Positions 17,511-25,491 of a stretch of 64,000 nt of DNA are shown piece after piece. Origin of the DNA: a virus. The stretch is from positions 52,882-116,881 of IMG/VR virus record IMGVR_UViG_3300008450_000004. One strand, given 5' to 3'. Position 1 is the first letter of the stretch, and every line of letters begins with the position of its first letter. The translations under genes and the position numbers were made by a program. The notes beneath the pieces were generated by a model that was given only the letters and a program-made list of their open reading frames with translations, did no database searches and was not told the DNA's origin.

Positions 17511-18243
17511 AACAATAGGCTCAGATACATTTGTAGTGTTTACTCGTGAGCAAGCAAAAGCTATTAGCGATACATTTGTATCTCAAAGACAAACCATAAA
17601 AAAATTAAAACAAACTGATAGTCTTTATATTATTAAAGAAAAACAATATAATACACAAGACAGTACTAAAAGAATAAAAGACAGCCTCACTTACTTTGAA
17701 CAAATAATCCCAACGCTAACTGAAATAAAAGAGTTATTAGCAATTCAAGTTGAGGTACCATTTAGAAATAATTTTGAAATTGGAGTTGGAGTTGGGGCAT
17801 CAACATATTTTGGAGCGTATCGATCATTTAATACCTTAATAAATACTAAATACTATATTCCGTTAAGTATAGGTATATTGAAATATAATTATCACAAACA
17901 TTTAACAACACGGTTTGAAATAATATCTACTCAAGTATCAACAGGTCCAATCAATAAACAAATAGTAGCGGGTGCATTACTCGCAGATTATAACATTGCC
18001 CCAAACATTTATAGTATTCGAGTAGGTATGATCCCCTTAATAAGTATTGGATATACAGTCTTTGGATTACCAAATGAATCACTGATTATTGGTGCTGGGT
18101 TGAAAGGGTATTTTACATCTAAAACAGCACTTGAATTAAATATCAGATACCAATTAACAGATTTAGATAATATAGGTAGTAATGATCATTTTATATGGGG
18201 TCATTTAATGATAACAAGAAAAATAAATCATAAAAATAAATAA
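17428..18243 (+). CDS. Secreted protein with periplasmic helix and predicted outer-membrane beta-barrel
   Basis: 271 aa. A signal peptide (LLKKLSITMLLILVSASTYSQ) is followed by a helical region (residues 35-90, rich in Lys, Asp and Gln). From about residue 105 there are alternating strands with aromatic and Gly residues (FEIGVGVGASTYFGAY, LIIGAGLKGYF, TALELNIRYQL), like a small OmpA-type barrel. It starts within the previous gene. A second ATG at 17464 would give a shorter signal peptide. The barrel is predicted by eye, not calculated. Confidence 0.6.
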   Translation: MNYKLLKKLSITMLLILVSASTYSQRTRTIGSDTFVVFTREQAKAISDTFVSQRQTIKKLKQTDSLYIIKEKQYNTQDSTKRIKDSLTYFEQIIPTLTEIKELLAIQVEVPFRNNFEIGVGVGASTYFGAYRSFNTLINTKYYIPLSIGILKYNYHKHLTTRFEIISTQVSTGPINKQIVAGALLADYNIAPNIYSIRVGMIPLISIGYTVFGLPNESLIIGAGLKGYFTSKTALELNIRYQLTDLDNIGSNDHFIWGHLMITRKINHKNK

Positions 18244-18273
18244 AAGTAAATTATTTAAAATATTTATTAAATT

Positions 18274-18299
18274 AAGCTTTGCTACGCAAGGCTTTTTTT
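18274..18299 (+). terminator. Intrinsic terminator overlapping a predicted promoter
   Basis: A 9-bp stem (AAGCTTTGC / GCAAGGCTT, loop TAC), with one G-T pair, followed by a T run. Its right arm contains CGCAAG, the upstream element of the promoter at 18285-18308. Confidence 0.7.
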
Positions 18300-18308
18300 G
18301 TATTATTA
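18285..18308 (+). promoter_or_regulatory. Predicted promoter inside the terminator hairpin
   Basis: CGCAAG, 10 nt, TATTATTA: a slightly imperfect copy of the GKCAAR-N10-TATNTTTA pattern. It lies 7 nt before the ATG of the thioesterase gene at 18315. Confidence 0.5.
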
Positions 18309-18314
18309 CATAAA

Positions 18315-18773
18315 ATGGAATTAATAAGCACACATATATGTAAAGCATCAGATATTGGTATACATAACAATATGTTTGGAGGTACATTAGTTGGCTGGGT
18401 AGATGAAGCCTCAGCAGTATATTCTGCTCAAATCTGTGATACACCTAGAATGATTACTATTAAAGTAGATGAATTTATCTTTAAAAAACCAATAAAGTTA
18501 GGAAATATTATAAAGATTTATGGGAAAGTAGCAGAGTTCGGAAATACATCTATAACATTATACATTGAAGCTAGAAAACATAATGTATATACAGGCATTC
18601 AAGAAGTCGTAACTCATACAAAAATGAAATTTGTAAGAATAGATGATGAAGGTAATCCTCTTCGTATATCTAACCGTGTAAAAGAACGATATTGGGGTCG
18701 TTTAAAAACTTTTGGTAAAGGACTTCTTTCTACAGAAGAAAAAGAATTAGAAATAATTCCAAAACTAAAATAA
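18315..18773 (+). CDS. Acyl-CoA thioesterase-like hotdog-fold protein
   Basis: 152 aa from the ATG at 18315; the frame is open upstream, but that part lies in the terminator and promoter. NNMFGGTLVGWVDEASAVYSAQ is the hotdog helix motif of YciA/acyl-CoA hydrolases, followed by ITIKVDEFIFKKPIKLGNIIKIYGKV. It would hydrolyse a fatty acyl-CoA. Its job in a phage is unclear. Confidence 0.75.
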   Translation: MELISTHICKASDIGIHNNMFGGTLVGWVDEASAVYSAQICDTPRMITIKVDEFIFKKPIKLGNIIKIYGKVAEFGNTSITLYIEARKHNVYTGIQEVVTHTKMKFVRIDDEGNPLRISNRVKERYWGRLKTFGKGLLSTEEKELEIIPKLK

Positions 18774-18786
18774 AATATTTAAAAAT

Positions 18787-18873
18787 ATGATGATAGTAAT
18801 TTTAACAATAATAATATGGGAAATAATAAAACCATATTTAATAAAAATGTTTTATAAAATATTAGGAGAATAA
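18787..18873 (+). CDS. Micro-protein, 28 aa, one membrane segment
   Basis: ATG at 18787. The sequence is almost entirely hydrophobic (MMIVILTIIIWEIIKPYLIK) with a basic end, so one membrane helix is likely. It lies between the thioesterase gene and a 194-aa gene. It could be a real micro-protein or a chance frame. Confidence 0.35.
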   Translation: MMIVILTIIIWEIIKPYLIKMFYKILGE

Positions 18874-18893
18874 TAAATTTTATATTTAAAAAT

Positions 18894-19478
18894 ATGATAA
18901 CATTAATTCAACAATTTAAAACTTGGCTTTGGAAAAACATTGGATGGAATATTCAGTGGATATATATGAGATTTTATAATCTATATAGATGGCTTCCAAT
19001 AATCTGGAAAGATCGTGATTGGGATGATTGGTATATATTTAATATACTTCAAATTAAATTAAAACATCAAGCAGAGTATATTGGAACTAAAGATCGTCAT
19101 ACTAGAGCTCAATATGATGCTCAACGTATGAGAACATGTGTGCGATTAATAGAAAAAATAAAAGAAGAATTTTATCAAGACGAATATATGGAATATCATG
19201 ACACTAAATTTTATTCTGAGCCAGTGGATGATCATCCTGGGTATCATAGTTTACAAATAGAAACTTTATCTGAAAACTTTGATGAATATTTCTTAGCATA
19301 TCCGTTAGACTATAAAAGAGTCCTTAATGGAGCTGGGTGGTTAGATATTAATGAATGTAAGGATGATGCTGACAAAAGACATCGAATTGCTATGAATATG
19401 TCTCATTTAAGAGGACAACGAGCAAAGAAAATATTATTCCAGCTCTTAGATAGACATATTGAAGGATGGTGGGATTAG
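18894..19478 (+). CDS. Hypothetical phage protein, 194 aa
   Basis: Not recognised by name. The N-terminus is rich in Trp and aromatic residues (WLWKNIGWNIQWIYMRFYNLYRWLPIIW), then a charged helical region with many Glu, Asp and Arg. The C-terminus HRIAMNMSHLRGQRAKKILFQLL is a basic helix. It looks like a conserved phage cytoplasmic protein. Confidence 0.65.
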   Translation: MITLIQQFKTWLWKNIGWNIQWIYMRFYNLYRWLPIIWKDRDWDDWYIFNILQIKLKHQAEYIGTKDRHTRAQYDAQRMRTCVRLIEKIKEEFYQDEYMEYHDTKFYSEPVDDHPGYHSLQIETLSENFDEYFLAYPLDYKRVLNGAGWLDINECKDDADKRHRIAMNMSHLRGQRAKKILFQLLDRHIEGWWD

Positions 19479-19485
19479 TTTAAAA

Positions 19486-19509
19486 GGCAAGGTAAAAATA
19501 TTATCTTCA
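19486..19509 (+). promoter_or_regulatory. Predicted promoter, GKCAAR-N10-TATNTTTA class
   Basis: GGCAAG, 10 nt, TATCTTCA (one base from consensus). The next ATG is 29 nt downstream. Confidence 0.6.
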
Positions 19510-19537
19510 CATAACTCATTACTAAATAAATAAAAAT

Positions 19538-19789
19538 ATGATTATAGCAATAACAATTTTATCTGTATTATTAGTTATTACAATATTATTTGTAATAGCA
19601 GGTATAATACACATTCTAAAAATTCAAAAAGAATTAAATTCAATAAGTGAAGAACAGTCACGCCAAAACGAGGACATCAGGAATTTAATGATTGCTCATA
19701 TGACATTAGTTCAAGCATTAAAAGATGCAACAGAAATAGAACAATTAAATAAAGTTTATAATTACAATAAAATAAAAGGAGAAGCATAG
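19538..19789 (+). CDS. Small membrane protein with coiled-coil tail, 83 aa
   Basis: One membrane segment (residues 2-27, ITILSVLLVITILFVIAG), then a charged helix (KIQKELNSISEEQSRQNED). It is the first gene after the promoter at 19486 and one base before the next gene. No family recognised. Confidence 0.6.
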   Translation: MIIAITILSVLLVITILFVIAGIIHILKIQKELNSISEEQSRQNEDIRNLMIAHMTLVQALKDATEIEQLNKVYNYNKIKGEA

Positions 19790-19790
19790 T

Positions 19791-20060
19791 ATGGTAAATA
19801 CCACAGTTGACATAGACATAGATGATATACTTTGGAGTATGTCTAAGTATAAAAAACAAAAAATGGCTGATGCACTATATGATGATGGAATTATACCTAC
19901 ATATCTTAATGCTGATGTTGCTGTTTGGGAAAGTAGAATACCTCAAACTAATCTAGAAAAAGAATTATCTGAAATACTTGATAAAGTATGGGATAACAAA
20001 AGATTTATTAATAATGATGATTTAGAGGTATTAAGATATCTTTCGAAAAAAGGATTATAA
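19791..20060 (+). CDS. Hypothetical protein, 89 aa
   Basis: Not recognised. An acidic N-terminus (TTVDIDIDDILWSM), then a helical body with ADALYDDGIIPTYL and, at the end, DDLEVLRYLSKKGL. It looks soluble and lies 2 bases from the membrane protein upstream. The promoter for the following gene begins 3 nt after its stop. Confidence 0.6.
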   Translation: MVNTTVDIDIDDILWSMSKYKKQKMADALYDDGIIPTYLNADVAVWESRIPQTNLEKELSEILDKVWDNKRFINNDDLEVLRYLSKKGL

Positions 20061-20062
20061 TA

Positions 20063-20086
20063 GGCAAAGCTCTTTAACTACATTTA
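20063..20086 (+). promoter_or_regulatory. Predicted promoter, GKCAAR-N10-TATNTTTA class
   Basis: GGCAAA, 10 nt, TACATTTA, with the ATG of the next gene 6 nt after the last base. The third base of the -7 box differs from consensus. Confidence 0.6.
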
Positions 20087-20092
20087 CCTCAA

Positions 20093-20296
20093 ATGGTAAA
20101 AAAACGTAAAAAATGGATTCCACCAAAAGAGTTTATTGTAATAAGTGACGATGGTTATTTTGTTGGGTTACATAAGGGGGGTAAGTTTAAATGGTCATTT
20201 GAATTATCTGAAGCTAAACCACTTACCAACATCGAGCAATTTGATACAATAAAAAAAGGTTACATTGGCAAGGAAGTTTTATTAGATTTCATTTAA
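20093..20296 (+). CDS. Hypothetical protein, 67 aa
   Basis: Not recognised. A basic N-terminus (MVKKRKKWIPPKEFIVI), then FVGLHKGGKFKWSFELSEAKP. It resembles a small beta-rich protein. It follows its own predicted promoter with only about 6 nt of leader, and a terminator hairpin follows at 20311. Confidence 0.6.
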   Translation: MVKKRKKWIPPKEFIVISDDGYFVGLHKGGKFKWSFELSEAKPLTNIEQFDTIKKGYIGKEVLLDFI

Positions 20297-20310
20297 GAAT
20301 AAAAAAGATT

Positions 20311-20340
20311 AGGATCGTCAAGATCCTTTTCTTATCTTTA
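20311..20340 (+). promoter_or_regulatory. Combined terminator hairpin and promoter
   Basis: AGGATC / GATCCT stem (20311-20316, 20322-20327) with GTCAA as its loop, then TTTT. GTCAAG is followed after 10 nt by TATCTTTA (20333-20340), and the next ATG is at 20345. The same bases can end the upstream transcript and start the next one. Confidence 0.7.
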
Positions 20341-20344
20341 CACT

Positions 20345-21148
20345 ATGATGAAGATCAAGTTAAATAAAGGTAGAATATTCTTTACAAGTGATACTCACTA
20401 CGGTCATACAAACATATGTCGTGGTGTGAGTAACTGGAGAGATGAAAACGGTAATGTACCTATTCATCAAACTCGTGATTTTAAATCACTTGACCATATG
20501 AATGACTATATCGTTAATTCTATTAACAGTAAAGTAGGAGAAGATGATATTTTGTTTCATTTAGGTGATTGGTCGTTTGGTGGGTTTGATAATGTAGCTA
20601 AATTTAGAAGTAGAGTTAAATGTAAAAATATTCATTTAATATTAGGTAACCACGATCATCACATTGAACGTAACAAACAATTATTAAACTACTACAAAAA
20701 TCCAGAAACATTAAATATAATAGAAGGAGATGCTTCCGAGAATTATTATGAGGAATATAAGTTTGGAGAATATTGGAATAATAAAGTATATGCTCAAGAC
20801 TTATTCAGCTCAGTAAACCAATATCTACGATTACAAGTATATGTTTACCCAAGTACTAAATTGTATGCTGGTGATGTTGATTTAGTATTAATGCATTACC
20901 CAATCGCAAGTTGGCACAACATGAATGATGGTGTTATACATCTTCACGGACACGTTCATTTGCCTCCAGATAAAAAATTATCACAAGGTAAAGCAATGGA
21001 TGTGGGTGTAGATGGAAATAATATGGTACCTTATTCATTAGGTGAGATTATGAATATAATGGATAAACAACCAATTGCTAAGTTATCATTACCTCAAGAC
21101 CATCATGAGGAGAGGTTGATGGGTAGTAAAGGAAGTTCAAGTTTTTAA
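20345..21148 (+). CDS. Calcineurin-like metallophosphoesterase
   Basis: 267 aa. Motifs SDTHYGH, LGDWS, GNHDH, MHYPI and HLHGHVH give the full set of metal ligands. It is longer than the enzyme at 15897 and has an insertion in the middle (residues 110-165) that I do not recognise. The -7 box of its promoter is 4 nt from the ATG, so the mRNA is expected to be almost leaderless. Confidence 0.88.
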   Translation: MMKIKLNKGRIFFTSDTHYGHTNICRGVSNWRDENGNVPIHQTRDFKSLDHMNDYIVNSINSKVGEDDILFHLGDWSFGGFDNVAKFRSRVKCKNIHLILGNHDHHIERNKQLLNYYKNPETLNIIEGDASENYYEEYKFGEYWNNKVYAQDLFSSVNQYLRLQVYVYPSTKLYAGDVDLVLMHYPIASWHNMNDGVIHLHGHVHLPPDKKLSQGKAMDVGVDGNNMVPYSLGEIMNIMDKQPIAKLSLPQDHHEERLMGSKGSSSF

Positions 21149-21150
21149 TT

Positions 21151-21435
21151 ATGAATATACTAACAAAAATATTATTTTTATTGTTTATAGTATTAAGTAG
21201 TTGCTCTACAGATGATAATGTTGATTACAATTGCACTCAAGGTACTATTAGAATATTAAATAAAGAAAAATATCCATGTGGTCGAGGTGGAGGATATTGT
21301 TCATTTATGTTTTATTTATATGATGGTAAAAAGGCTTATTGGTGTGATACTGATAGAGATACTTGGAATAAATATAATATAAACGATACATTACCTACAT
21401 TAGTAATAACTAAAACTGTATACAATGATAAATAA
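21151..21435 (+). CDS. Predicted lipoprotein, 94 aa
   Basis: MNILTKILFLLFIVLSSCSTDD is a lipoprotein signal peptide with Cys18 as the likely lipidation site. The mature part has several further Cys (CTQGTIRILNKEKYPCGRGGGYC, WCDTDRD), suggesting disulfides in the periplasm or at the cell surface. It overlaps the next gene by 11 bp. Confidence 0.7.
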   Translation: MNILTKILFLLFIVLSSCSTDDNVDYNCTQGTIRILNKEKYPCGRGGGYCSFMFYLYDGKKAYWCDTDRDTWNKYNINDTLPTLVITKTVYNDK

Positions 21436-21829
21436 AGAATTTACCCCTTACGAACAAGCATTAGCTTTAAAAGCAATTGGATTCAATGAACCTTGTTTAA
21501 AATATTGGAATGGTATTGGAGAATATTTTGACCAAAAAGATTGGTTTAATTGGAATCAATCTGAAAAGTTTGTTTCTATTCCTCTATACCAACAAGCATT
21601 TAGATGGTTTAGAGAGAAGTATAATATTCAAGGTTATATCTATTCAAGTACTGTCAGAGGTAATTCGGAAAAAACTAAACAGTTTACAGGGTACATTTGG
21701 AATATAAATGGTATTGATATGCCTTTTATTTCTACAGATGCTAGAGATGAATTACATGATACATACGAAGAAGCAGAACTCTATTGTCTTAGAAAATTAA
21801 TTGAAATAGTAAAAACAAAAATAAGATGA
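21425..21829 (+). CDS. Conserved accessory phage protein, paralogue of 40509-40907
   Basis: 134 aa. The start NKEFTPYEQALALKAIGFNEPC, the middle PLYQQAFRWFREKY and the end EEAELYCLRKLIEIVK are shared with the protein at 40509-40907. Similar small proteins occur in many Bacteroidota phages and prophages, but no function is known to me. It overlaps the downstream gene by 4 bp. Confidence 0.75.
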   Translation: MINKEFTPYEQALALKAIGFNEPCLKYWNGIGEYFDQKDWFNWNQSEKFVSIPLYQQAFRWFREKYNIQGYIYSSTVRGNSEKTKQFTGYIWNINGIDMPFISTDARDELHDTYEEAELYCLRKLIEIVKTKIR

Positions 21830-22260
21830 AACAAAGAATATATTTAGATGATATCAGAACACCGATCAACCCAAACAACGAATGGGTAGATGGTATTCCA
21901 AATTGGATTGTAGTAAGAAGCTATGATGAGTTCGTAACCAAAGTAAATGAAATTGGTTTAGATAACATTGAGTTTATTTCTCTCGACCATGACTTAGGTG
22001 ACAGCGCTATGAAAGAATGGCATACAAATGTATATCATAACTATAAATTAGATTACAATAACATAACTGAAAAAACAGGTTATGATTGTGCTAAATGGTT
22101 AGTTGAACAATGGTTAGATGGTAAACCAGTAGTTGATGTTTATACGCATTCAGCGAATGCTATCGGAAGTGCTAATATTATGGGTCTTATTAATAATTAC
22201 AGGCATATTAACAAATTGCCACAAAATTGTGTTAGAGTACAAATTGAACATACAGTATGA
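21826..22260 (+). CDS. Cyclic-phosphate-processing receiver-like domain protein
   Basis: 144 aa. RIYLDDIRTPIN at the N-terminus and FISLDHDLGDS in the middle match the small receiver-like family linked by others to cyclic-phosphate RNA/ribose processing. The LDD and LDHDLG acidic residues would bind a metal ion. A HAD-like RNA-repair-type protein lies nearby at 23701. Function here is inferred only. Confidence 0.6.
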   Translation: MKQRIYLDDIRTPINPNNEWVDGIPNWIVVRSYDEFVTKVNEIGLDNIEFISLDHDLGDSAMKEWHTNVYHNYKLDYNNITEKTGYDCAKWLVEQWLDGKPVVDVYTHSANAIGSANIMGLINNYRHINKLPQNCVRVQIEHTV

Positions 22261-22520
22261 TTTTAAGAAATAAATTATTGCAAGCACTAACATTAGTGCT
22301 AATAGTTATGGTAGCGGCTATGGTAATCTTTAAAATAGCTGATATGTTACCTGATCACCAAGTTAAAATAACTTATAGTGTAGGTGGTGCACAACGCGTT
22401 TATATTGTAAAATCTAGTTCAGTATCACATAAAACTAATAGTGAGTGTATTACATTTACAGATGATAATGGATGTAGTCATACAGTATGCGGAACATTTG
22501 AAACAGAAATAATAAAATAA
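22257..22520 (+). CDS. Small membrane-anchored protein, 87 aa
   Basis: One membrane segment (residues 8-27, QALTLVLIVMVAAMVIF), followed by a small polar domain with two conserved-looking Cys (SECITFTDDNGCSHTVCG). The start overlaps the previous stop (ATGA). The soluble part is probably periplasmic. No family recognised. Confidence 0.6.
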   Translation: MILRNKLLQALTLVLIVMVAAMVIFKIADMLPDHQVKITYSVGGAQRVYIVKSSSVSHKTNSECITFTDDNGCSHTVCGTFETEIIK

Positions 22521-22530
22521 AAGAATTAAT

Positions 22531-22692
22531 ATGAAAAAAACAGTTATAGATCTTTGCGTAACATTAATAGTCATTGGTAATATGACATACGCCTTACAAT
22601 GTTTTAGTATACTTACATTACCGTTATGGATATATACCCTTCCATATGCATTGTTTTTACTTTCATTATTATTTTTTTACATAAAAAAGTAA
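22531..22692 (+). CDS. Small membrane protein, 53 aa
   Basis: ATG at 22531, ten bases after the previous stop. Two hydrophobic stretches (residues 5-22 and 26-50) end in a basic IKK. It could be a small two-helix membrane protein. No family recognised. Confidence 0.5.
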   Translation: MKKTVIDLCVTLIVIGNMTYALQCFSILTLPLWIYTLPYALFLLSLLFFYIKK

Positions 22693-22716
22693 TTATTATA
22701 TCTAAAAATAGGGATT

Positions 22717-22740
22717 GTCAAAATTACTTTATTATCTTTA
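22717..22740 (+). promoter_or_regulatory. Predicted promoter, GKCAAR-N10-TATNTTTA class
   Basis: GTCAAA, 10 nt, TATCTTTA: an exact consensus match. The ATG of the glucosaminidase gene is at 22756. Confidence 0.65.
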
Positions 22741-22755
22741 TAAAAAATAAAGGTT

Positions 22756-23343
22756 ATGAAAAATATTTTTAAAATTGATCCAAAAACACTTGAACTAAAA
22801 CCATTTAATGTTGTTAAAAAAATATTAATAACAGCAACAATAATATCAACTATCCTGAGTTCAGTATTCTTATACTCAGGATATAAGTTAGGTAAAAGTA
22901 CTTTAATTAGTCTTTCAGAAGAAGAAAAATTAATTATTATTCAAGAACGTAATAAATTTTCAGAAGAAAAATTAATTGAGAAATTAAAAGAATTAAACAT
23001 TAAATTTCCTCATATAGTATTTGCTCAATCAAAACTTGAAACAGGTAATTTTACAAGTAAAATATTTCGAGAAGGAAATAATTTATTTGGTATGCGTGAA
23101 GCTAAACAACGAATAACAACTGCTAAAGGTACTGAAAATAATCATGCCTTTTATAATACATGGTATGAATCAGTTTTAGATTATTCCTTCTATCAATGTA
23201 AATATTTATCAAACATTACAACTGAGGAATTATATTTTGATTATTTATCTCAATCATATGCTGAAAATATTAACTATGTTAGTATATTAAAAAATATGAT
23301 TAATAAAGAAAATTTAAAAGCTAAATTTAGTTTATCAAAATAA
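22756..23343 (+). CDS. Membrane-anchored N-acetylglucosaminidase-like lytic enzyme (GH73-like)
   Basis: 195 aa. Residues 22-44 are one membrane segment (ILITATIISTILSSVFLYSG), then a linker, and a glucosaminidase-like domain from about residue 80: IVFAQSKLETGNFTSKIFREGNNLFGMREAK fits the FlgJ/GH73 pattern with Glu as catalytic acid. It would cut peptidoglycan. The N-terminal anchor resembles signal-anchor endolysins, in which the enzyme waits at the inner membrane. Confidence 0.75.
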   Translation: MKNIFKIDPKTLELKPFNVVKKILITATIISTILSSVFLYSGYKLGKSTLISLSEEEKLIIIQERNKFSEEKLIEKLKELNIKFPHIVFAQSKLETGNFTSKIFREGNNLFGMREAKQRITTAKGTENNHAFYNTWYESVLDYSFYQCKYLSNITTEELYFDYLSQSYAENINYVSILKNMINKENLKAKFSLSK

Positions 23344-23377
23344 AAATATTATATTTACAAAATTAAAATAAAATAAT

Positions 23378-23704
23378 ATGAGTGGAGGATACTTTGATTA
23401 TAAACAATGGCACATCCAACAAATTGCTGAGGATGTAGAAACTATTATTGAGAAAAATGGTAGGAAAAAAACAAATGAAGAAATCAAAAATGAAGGAAGG
23501 TATGACCCTGATTGGTATAAAAAATACCCTGAAGATCTCTATCATTATCAATACCCAGATGAAGTAATTGAAAAATTTAAGGAAGGTTTAGTTATACTTA
23601 AAGAAGCAGCTATATACGCTCAACGTATTGACTGGTTATTATCGGGTGATGATGGTGAGGAATCATTCCATAGACGACTAAAAGAAGATTTGGATAAAAT
23701 ATGA
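23378..23704 (+). CDS. Hypothetical protein, 108 aa
   Basis: MSGGYFDYKQWHIQQIAEDVETIIEKN, then DPDWYKKYPEDLYHYQYPDEVIEKFKEGL, resembles a small helical family found in bacteria and phages, with no known function. It overlaps the HAD-like gene by 4 bp. Only the general family resemblance is visible. Confidence 0.65.
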   Translation: MSGGYFDYKQWHIQQIAEDVETIIEKNGRKKTNEEIKNEGRYDPDWYKKYPEDLYHYQYPDEVIEKFKEGLVILKEAAIYAQRIDWLLSGDDGEESFHRRLKEDLDKI

Positions 23705-24306
23705 GTAAAAATTTAAAAATAATATTTTTGGATAACGATGGAGTAATATGCCTATCCAATAATTGGGGCAGTCGTGTTAAAAAACGAAATAGTTGGAGCG
23801 GTTTGAAACTTTCAATGAGTTCAAGAGAAATACCTGTTGAATATCGTTTCGATAACTTTGATGAAAAAGCTATCAAAGTATTAAATGAAATCTTAAAAGA
23901 AACTGGAGCAGAAATAGTAGTTAGTTCTGATTGGAGACATCATGCAACATTAGAAGAGTTAGGAGAATATTACTTATCTCAAGGAATAATAAAAGCACCT
24001 ATCTCTGTTACTTCCGTAACTAGTGATATTAATCCAGAGCTTTGGAAAGTATTAAGACACAGAGCTGATTTAGAATTAGAACGTTCTATTGAAATATTGA
24101 ATTGGCTAGATAAGCACCCAGAAGTAACGAATTGGGTTGCTGTTGATGATTTAAATATGTCTGTTAAGTATTTATCTGATCGTTTTACTCATAAAGATGG
24201 ATTAGATGAAAAGCCGGGCTTAACTAACTTCGTTCATACAGTAAAATCTAATGAAGGGATAAAGCAAAGTGGTATTAAAGAAAAAATAATAAAGTATTTG
24301 ATATGA
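23701..24306 (+). CDS. HAD-like hydrolase of the RNA-repair type
   Basis: 201 aa. IIFLDNDGVI is the DxDG nucleophile motif of HAD phosphatases. ETGAEIVVSSDWRHH has the conserved SSDWR, and NWVAVDDLN a later acidic motif. This layout matches HAD proteins associated with RNA-repair proteins (5'-kinase/phosphatase style). It would remove a phosphate from a nucleic-acid end or nucleotide. Confidence 0.7.
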   Translation: MSKNLKIIFLDNDGVICLSNNWGSRVKKRNSWSGLKLSMSSREIPVEYRFDNFDEKAIKVLNEILKETGAEIVVSSDWRHHATLEELGEYYLSQGIIKAPISVTSVTSDINPELWKVLRHRADLELERSIEILNWLDKHPEVTNWVAVDDLNMSVKYLSDRFTHKDGLDEKPGLTNFVHTVKSNEGIKQSGIKEKIIKYLI

Positions 24307-24342
24307 AAACAATAACGCAACAAATACAAATAAAAAAATAAC

Positions 24343-24516
24343 ATGAAAGAAACACATATCGCATTATTACAATTATCGTTTGGCAATGATATACTTAAAA
24401 CAATTGATTATATTAAAGAAGCTGGAGTAGAAACGATTATACTTTCTTCTGGAGAAGAAGTGGCTTCGGATAAATTTTGCAATAACATTAAAGAGTATTA
24501 TAATTTAACACACTAA
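24343..24516 (+). CDS. Hypothetical protein, 57 aa
   Basis: ATG at 24343. Soluble mixed alpha/beta composition (LLQLSFGNDILKTIDYIKEAG). It lies in a 220-bp gap between the HAD gene and a membrane protein gene. Not recognised. Confidence 0.5.
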   Translation: MKETHIALLQLSFGNDILKTIDYIKEAGVETIILSSGEEVASDKFCNNIKEYYNLTH

Positions 24517-24528
24517 AACAAAACAAAC

Positions 24529-25011
24529 ATGAATTTAAAATTAAACAGTTGGTATGTATGGTTATGGGATTATACATATTCAGAAAGAGTTCCAAACAAT
24601 CTTTGTCCTTTATTTTGGAAATTAGTAGTAGCAGTATTATTATTTATTCCAAATGTTATTTTTAGAATACCTACAGTAATAGTTAATTTATTTTATAGTA
24701 AAGGAAATAAAATAATTGAAGGTAGAACAGGTATAGGTATATTAATTTATATGTTTTTAATTGCTTCTGTATTTGTATTATATTCTATATATAACTATTT
24801 ATTATGGTTATTTGAAGCTTATAGTTATGATAAAGACTGTGCTACTTTTGGAGGGATTGGTTTATGTGTAGCTTTATTCTTTCTTATTAGATATTATTGG
24901 TTAAAGAAAGATGTAGGATATGCTATTAAAGAAACAACAACAGATAATATAATAGTAAATTATGCTTCATCTTGGTATAACAAACATTGCCCTAAAATAA
25001 ATTGGAAATAA
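24529..25011 (+). CDS. Membrane protein, 160 aa
   Basis: Three or four hydrophobic segments: residues 27-48 (LFWKLVVAVLLFIPNVI), 60-85 (IGILIYMFLIASVFVLYSIYN) and 105-122 (IGLCVALFFLIRYYW). The N-terminus is aromatic and polar. Not recognised; it may be an inner-membrane protein that affects host energetics or superinfection. Confidence 0.6.
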   Translation: MNLKLNSWYVWLWDYTYSERVPNNLCPLFWKLVVAVLLFIPNVIFRIPTVIVNLFYSKGNKIIEGRTGIGILIYMFLIASVFVLYSIYNYLLWLFEAYSYDKDCATFGGIGLCVALFFLIRYYWLKKDVGYAIKETTTDNIIVNYASSWYNKHCPKINWK

Positions 25012-25016
25012 ATAAC

Positions 25017-25241
25017 ATGAAAGGATTATTAAATAATAATGAAACATCGTTTGTTAATCCTGAACAAAAACAAACAGCAGTTGAATGGTTACATGAAATT
25101 GCAAAACAAAGAGAACCTGATAAGTTTGATTGGCAACAAGCCAAAGCAATGGAGAAAGAACAGATAATCAAAGCTATTGACTATTGTAGAGATAAATACA
25201 TTGATTCGGAAAATTACTACAACGAAACCTATGGAAAATAA
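25017..25241 (+). CDS. Small accessory protein of the KQTAVEWL family
   Basis: 74 aa from the ATG at 25017; an in-frame ATG five codons earlier lies inside the previous gene. The core QKQTAVEWLHEIAKQ and the end QAKAMEKEQIIKAI match a short helical protein family seen in many Bacteroidota phages. A relative is at 35171-35401. It overlaps the next gene by 11 bp. Confidence 0.65.
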   Translation: MKGLLNNNETSFVNPEQKQTAVEWLHEIAKQREPDKFDWQQAKAMEKEQIIKAIDYCRDKYIDSENYYNETYGK

Positions 25242-25491
25242 AATAACAGCAATGCAACAACTACTTACTCAACTAAAAGACGAAAGAGCAAAACTTCCAA
25301 TACTTATTGAATGGGATAGATGTTATCAAGCTATTGAGATGGTAATACAAAATACTTATTTACCAATCGAGAAGAAGCAAATAATGTGTGCTTATGTTGA
25401 AGGATGTAGTGATTCTATTTTAGACGAATCAACAGATAAAACACGGTCAGAAGATTATTATAATGAAACATTTGAAAAAGAAGTAAGATGA
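25231..25491 (+). CDS. Hypothetical accessory protein, 86 aa
   Basis: ATG at 25231, inside the end of the previous gene. Helical, charged, with YNETFEKEVR at the end, which resembles the end of the previous protein (YYNETYGK). The two may be relatives of one family. It overlaps the next gene by 4 bp. Confidence 0.6.
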   Translation: MENKITAMQQLLTQLKDERAKLPILIEWDRCYQAIEMVIQNTYLPIEKKQIMCAYVEGCSDSILDESTDKTRSEDYYNETFEKEVR

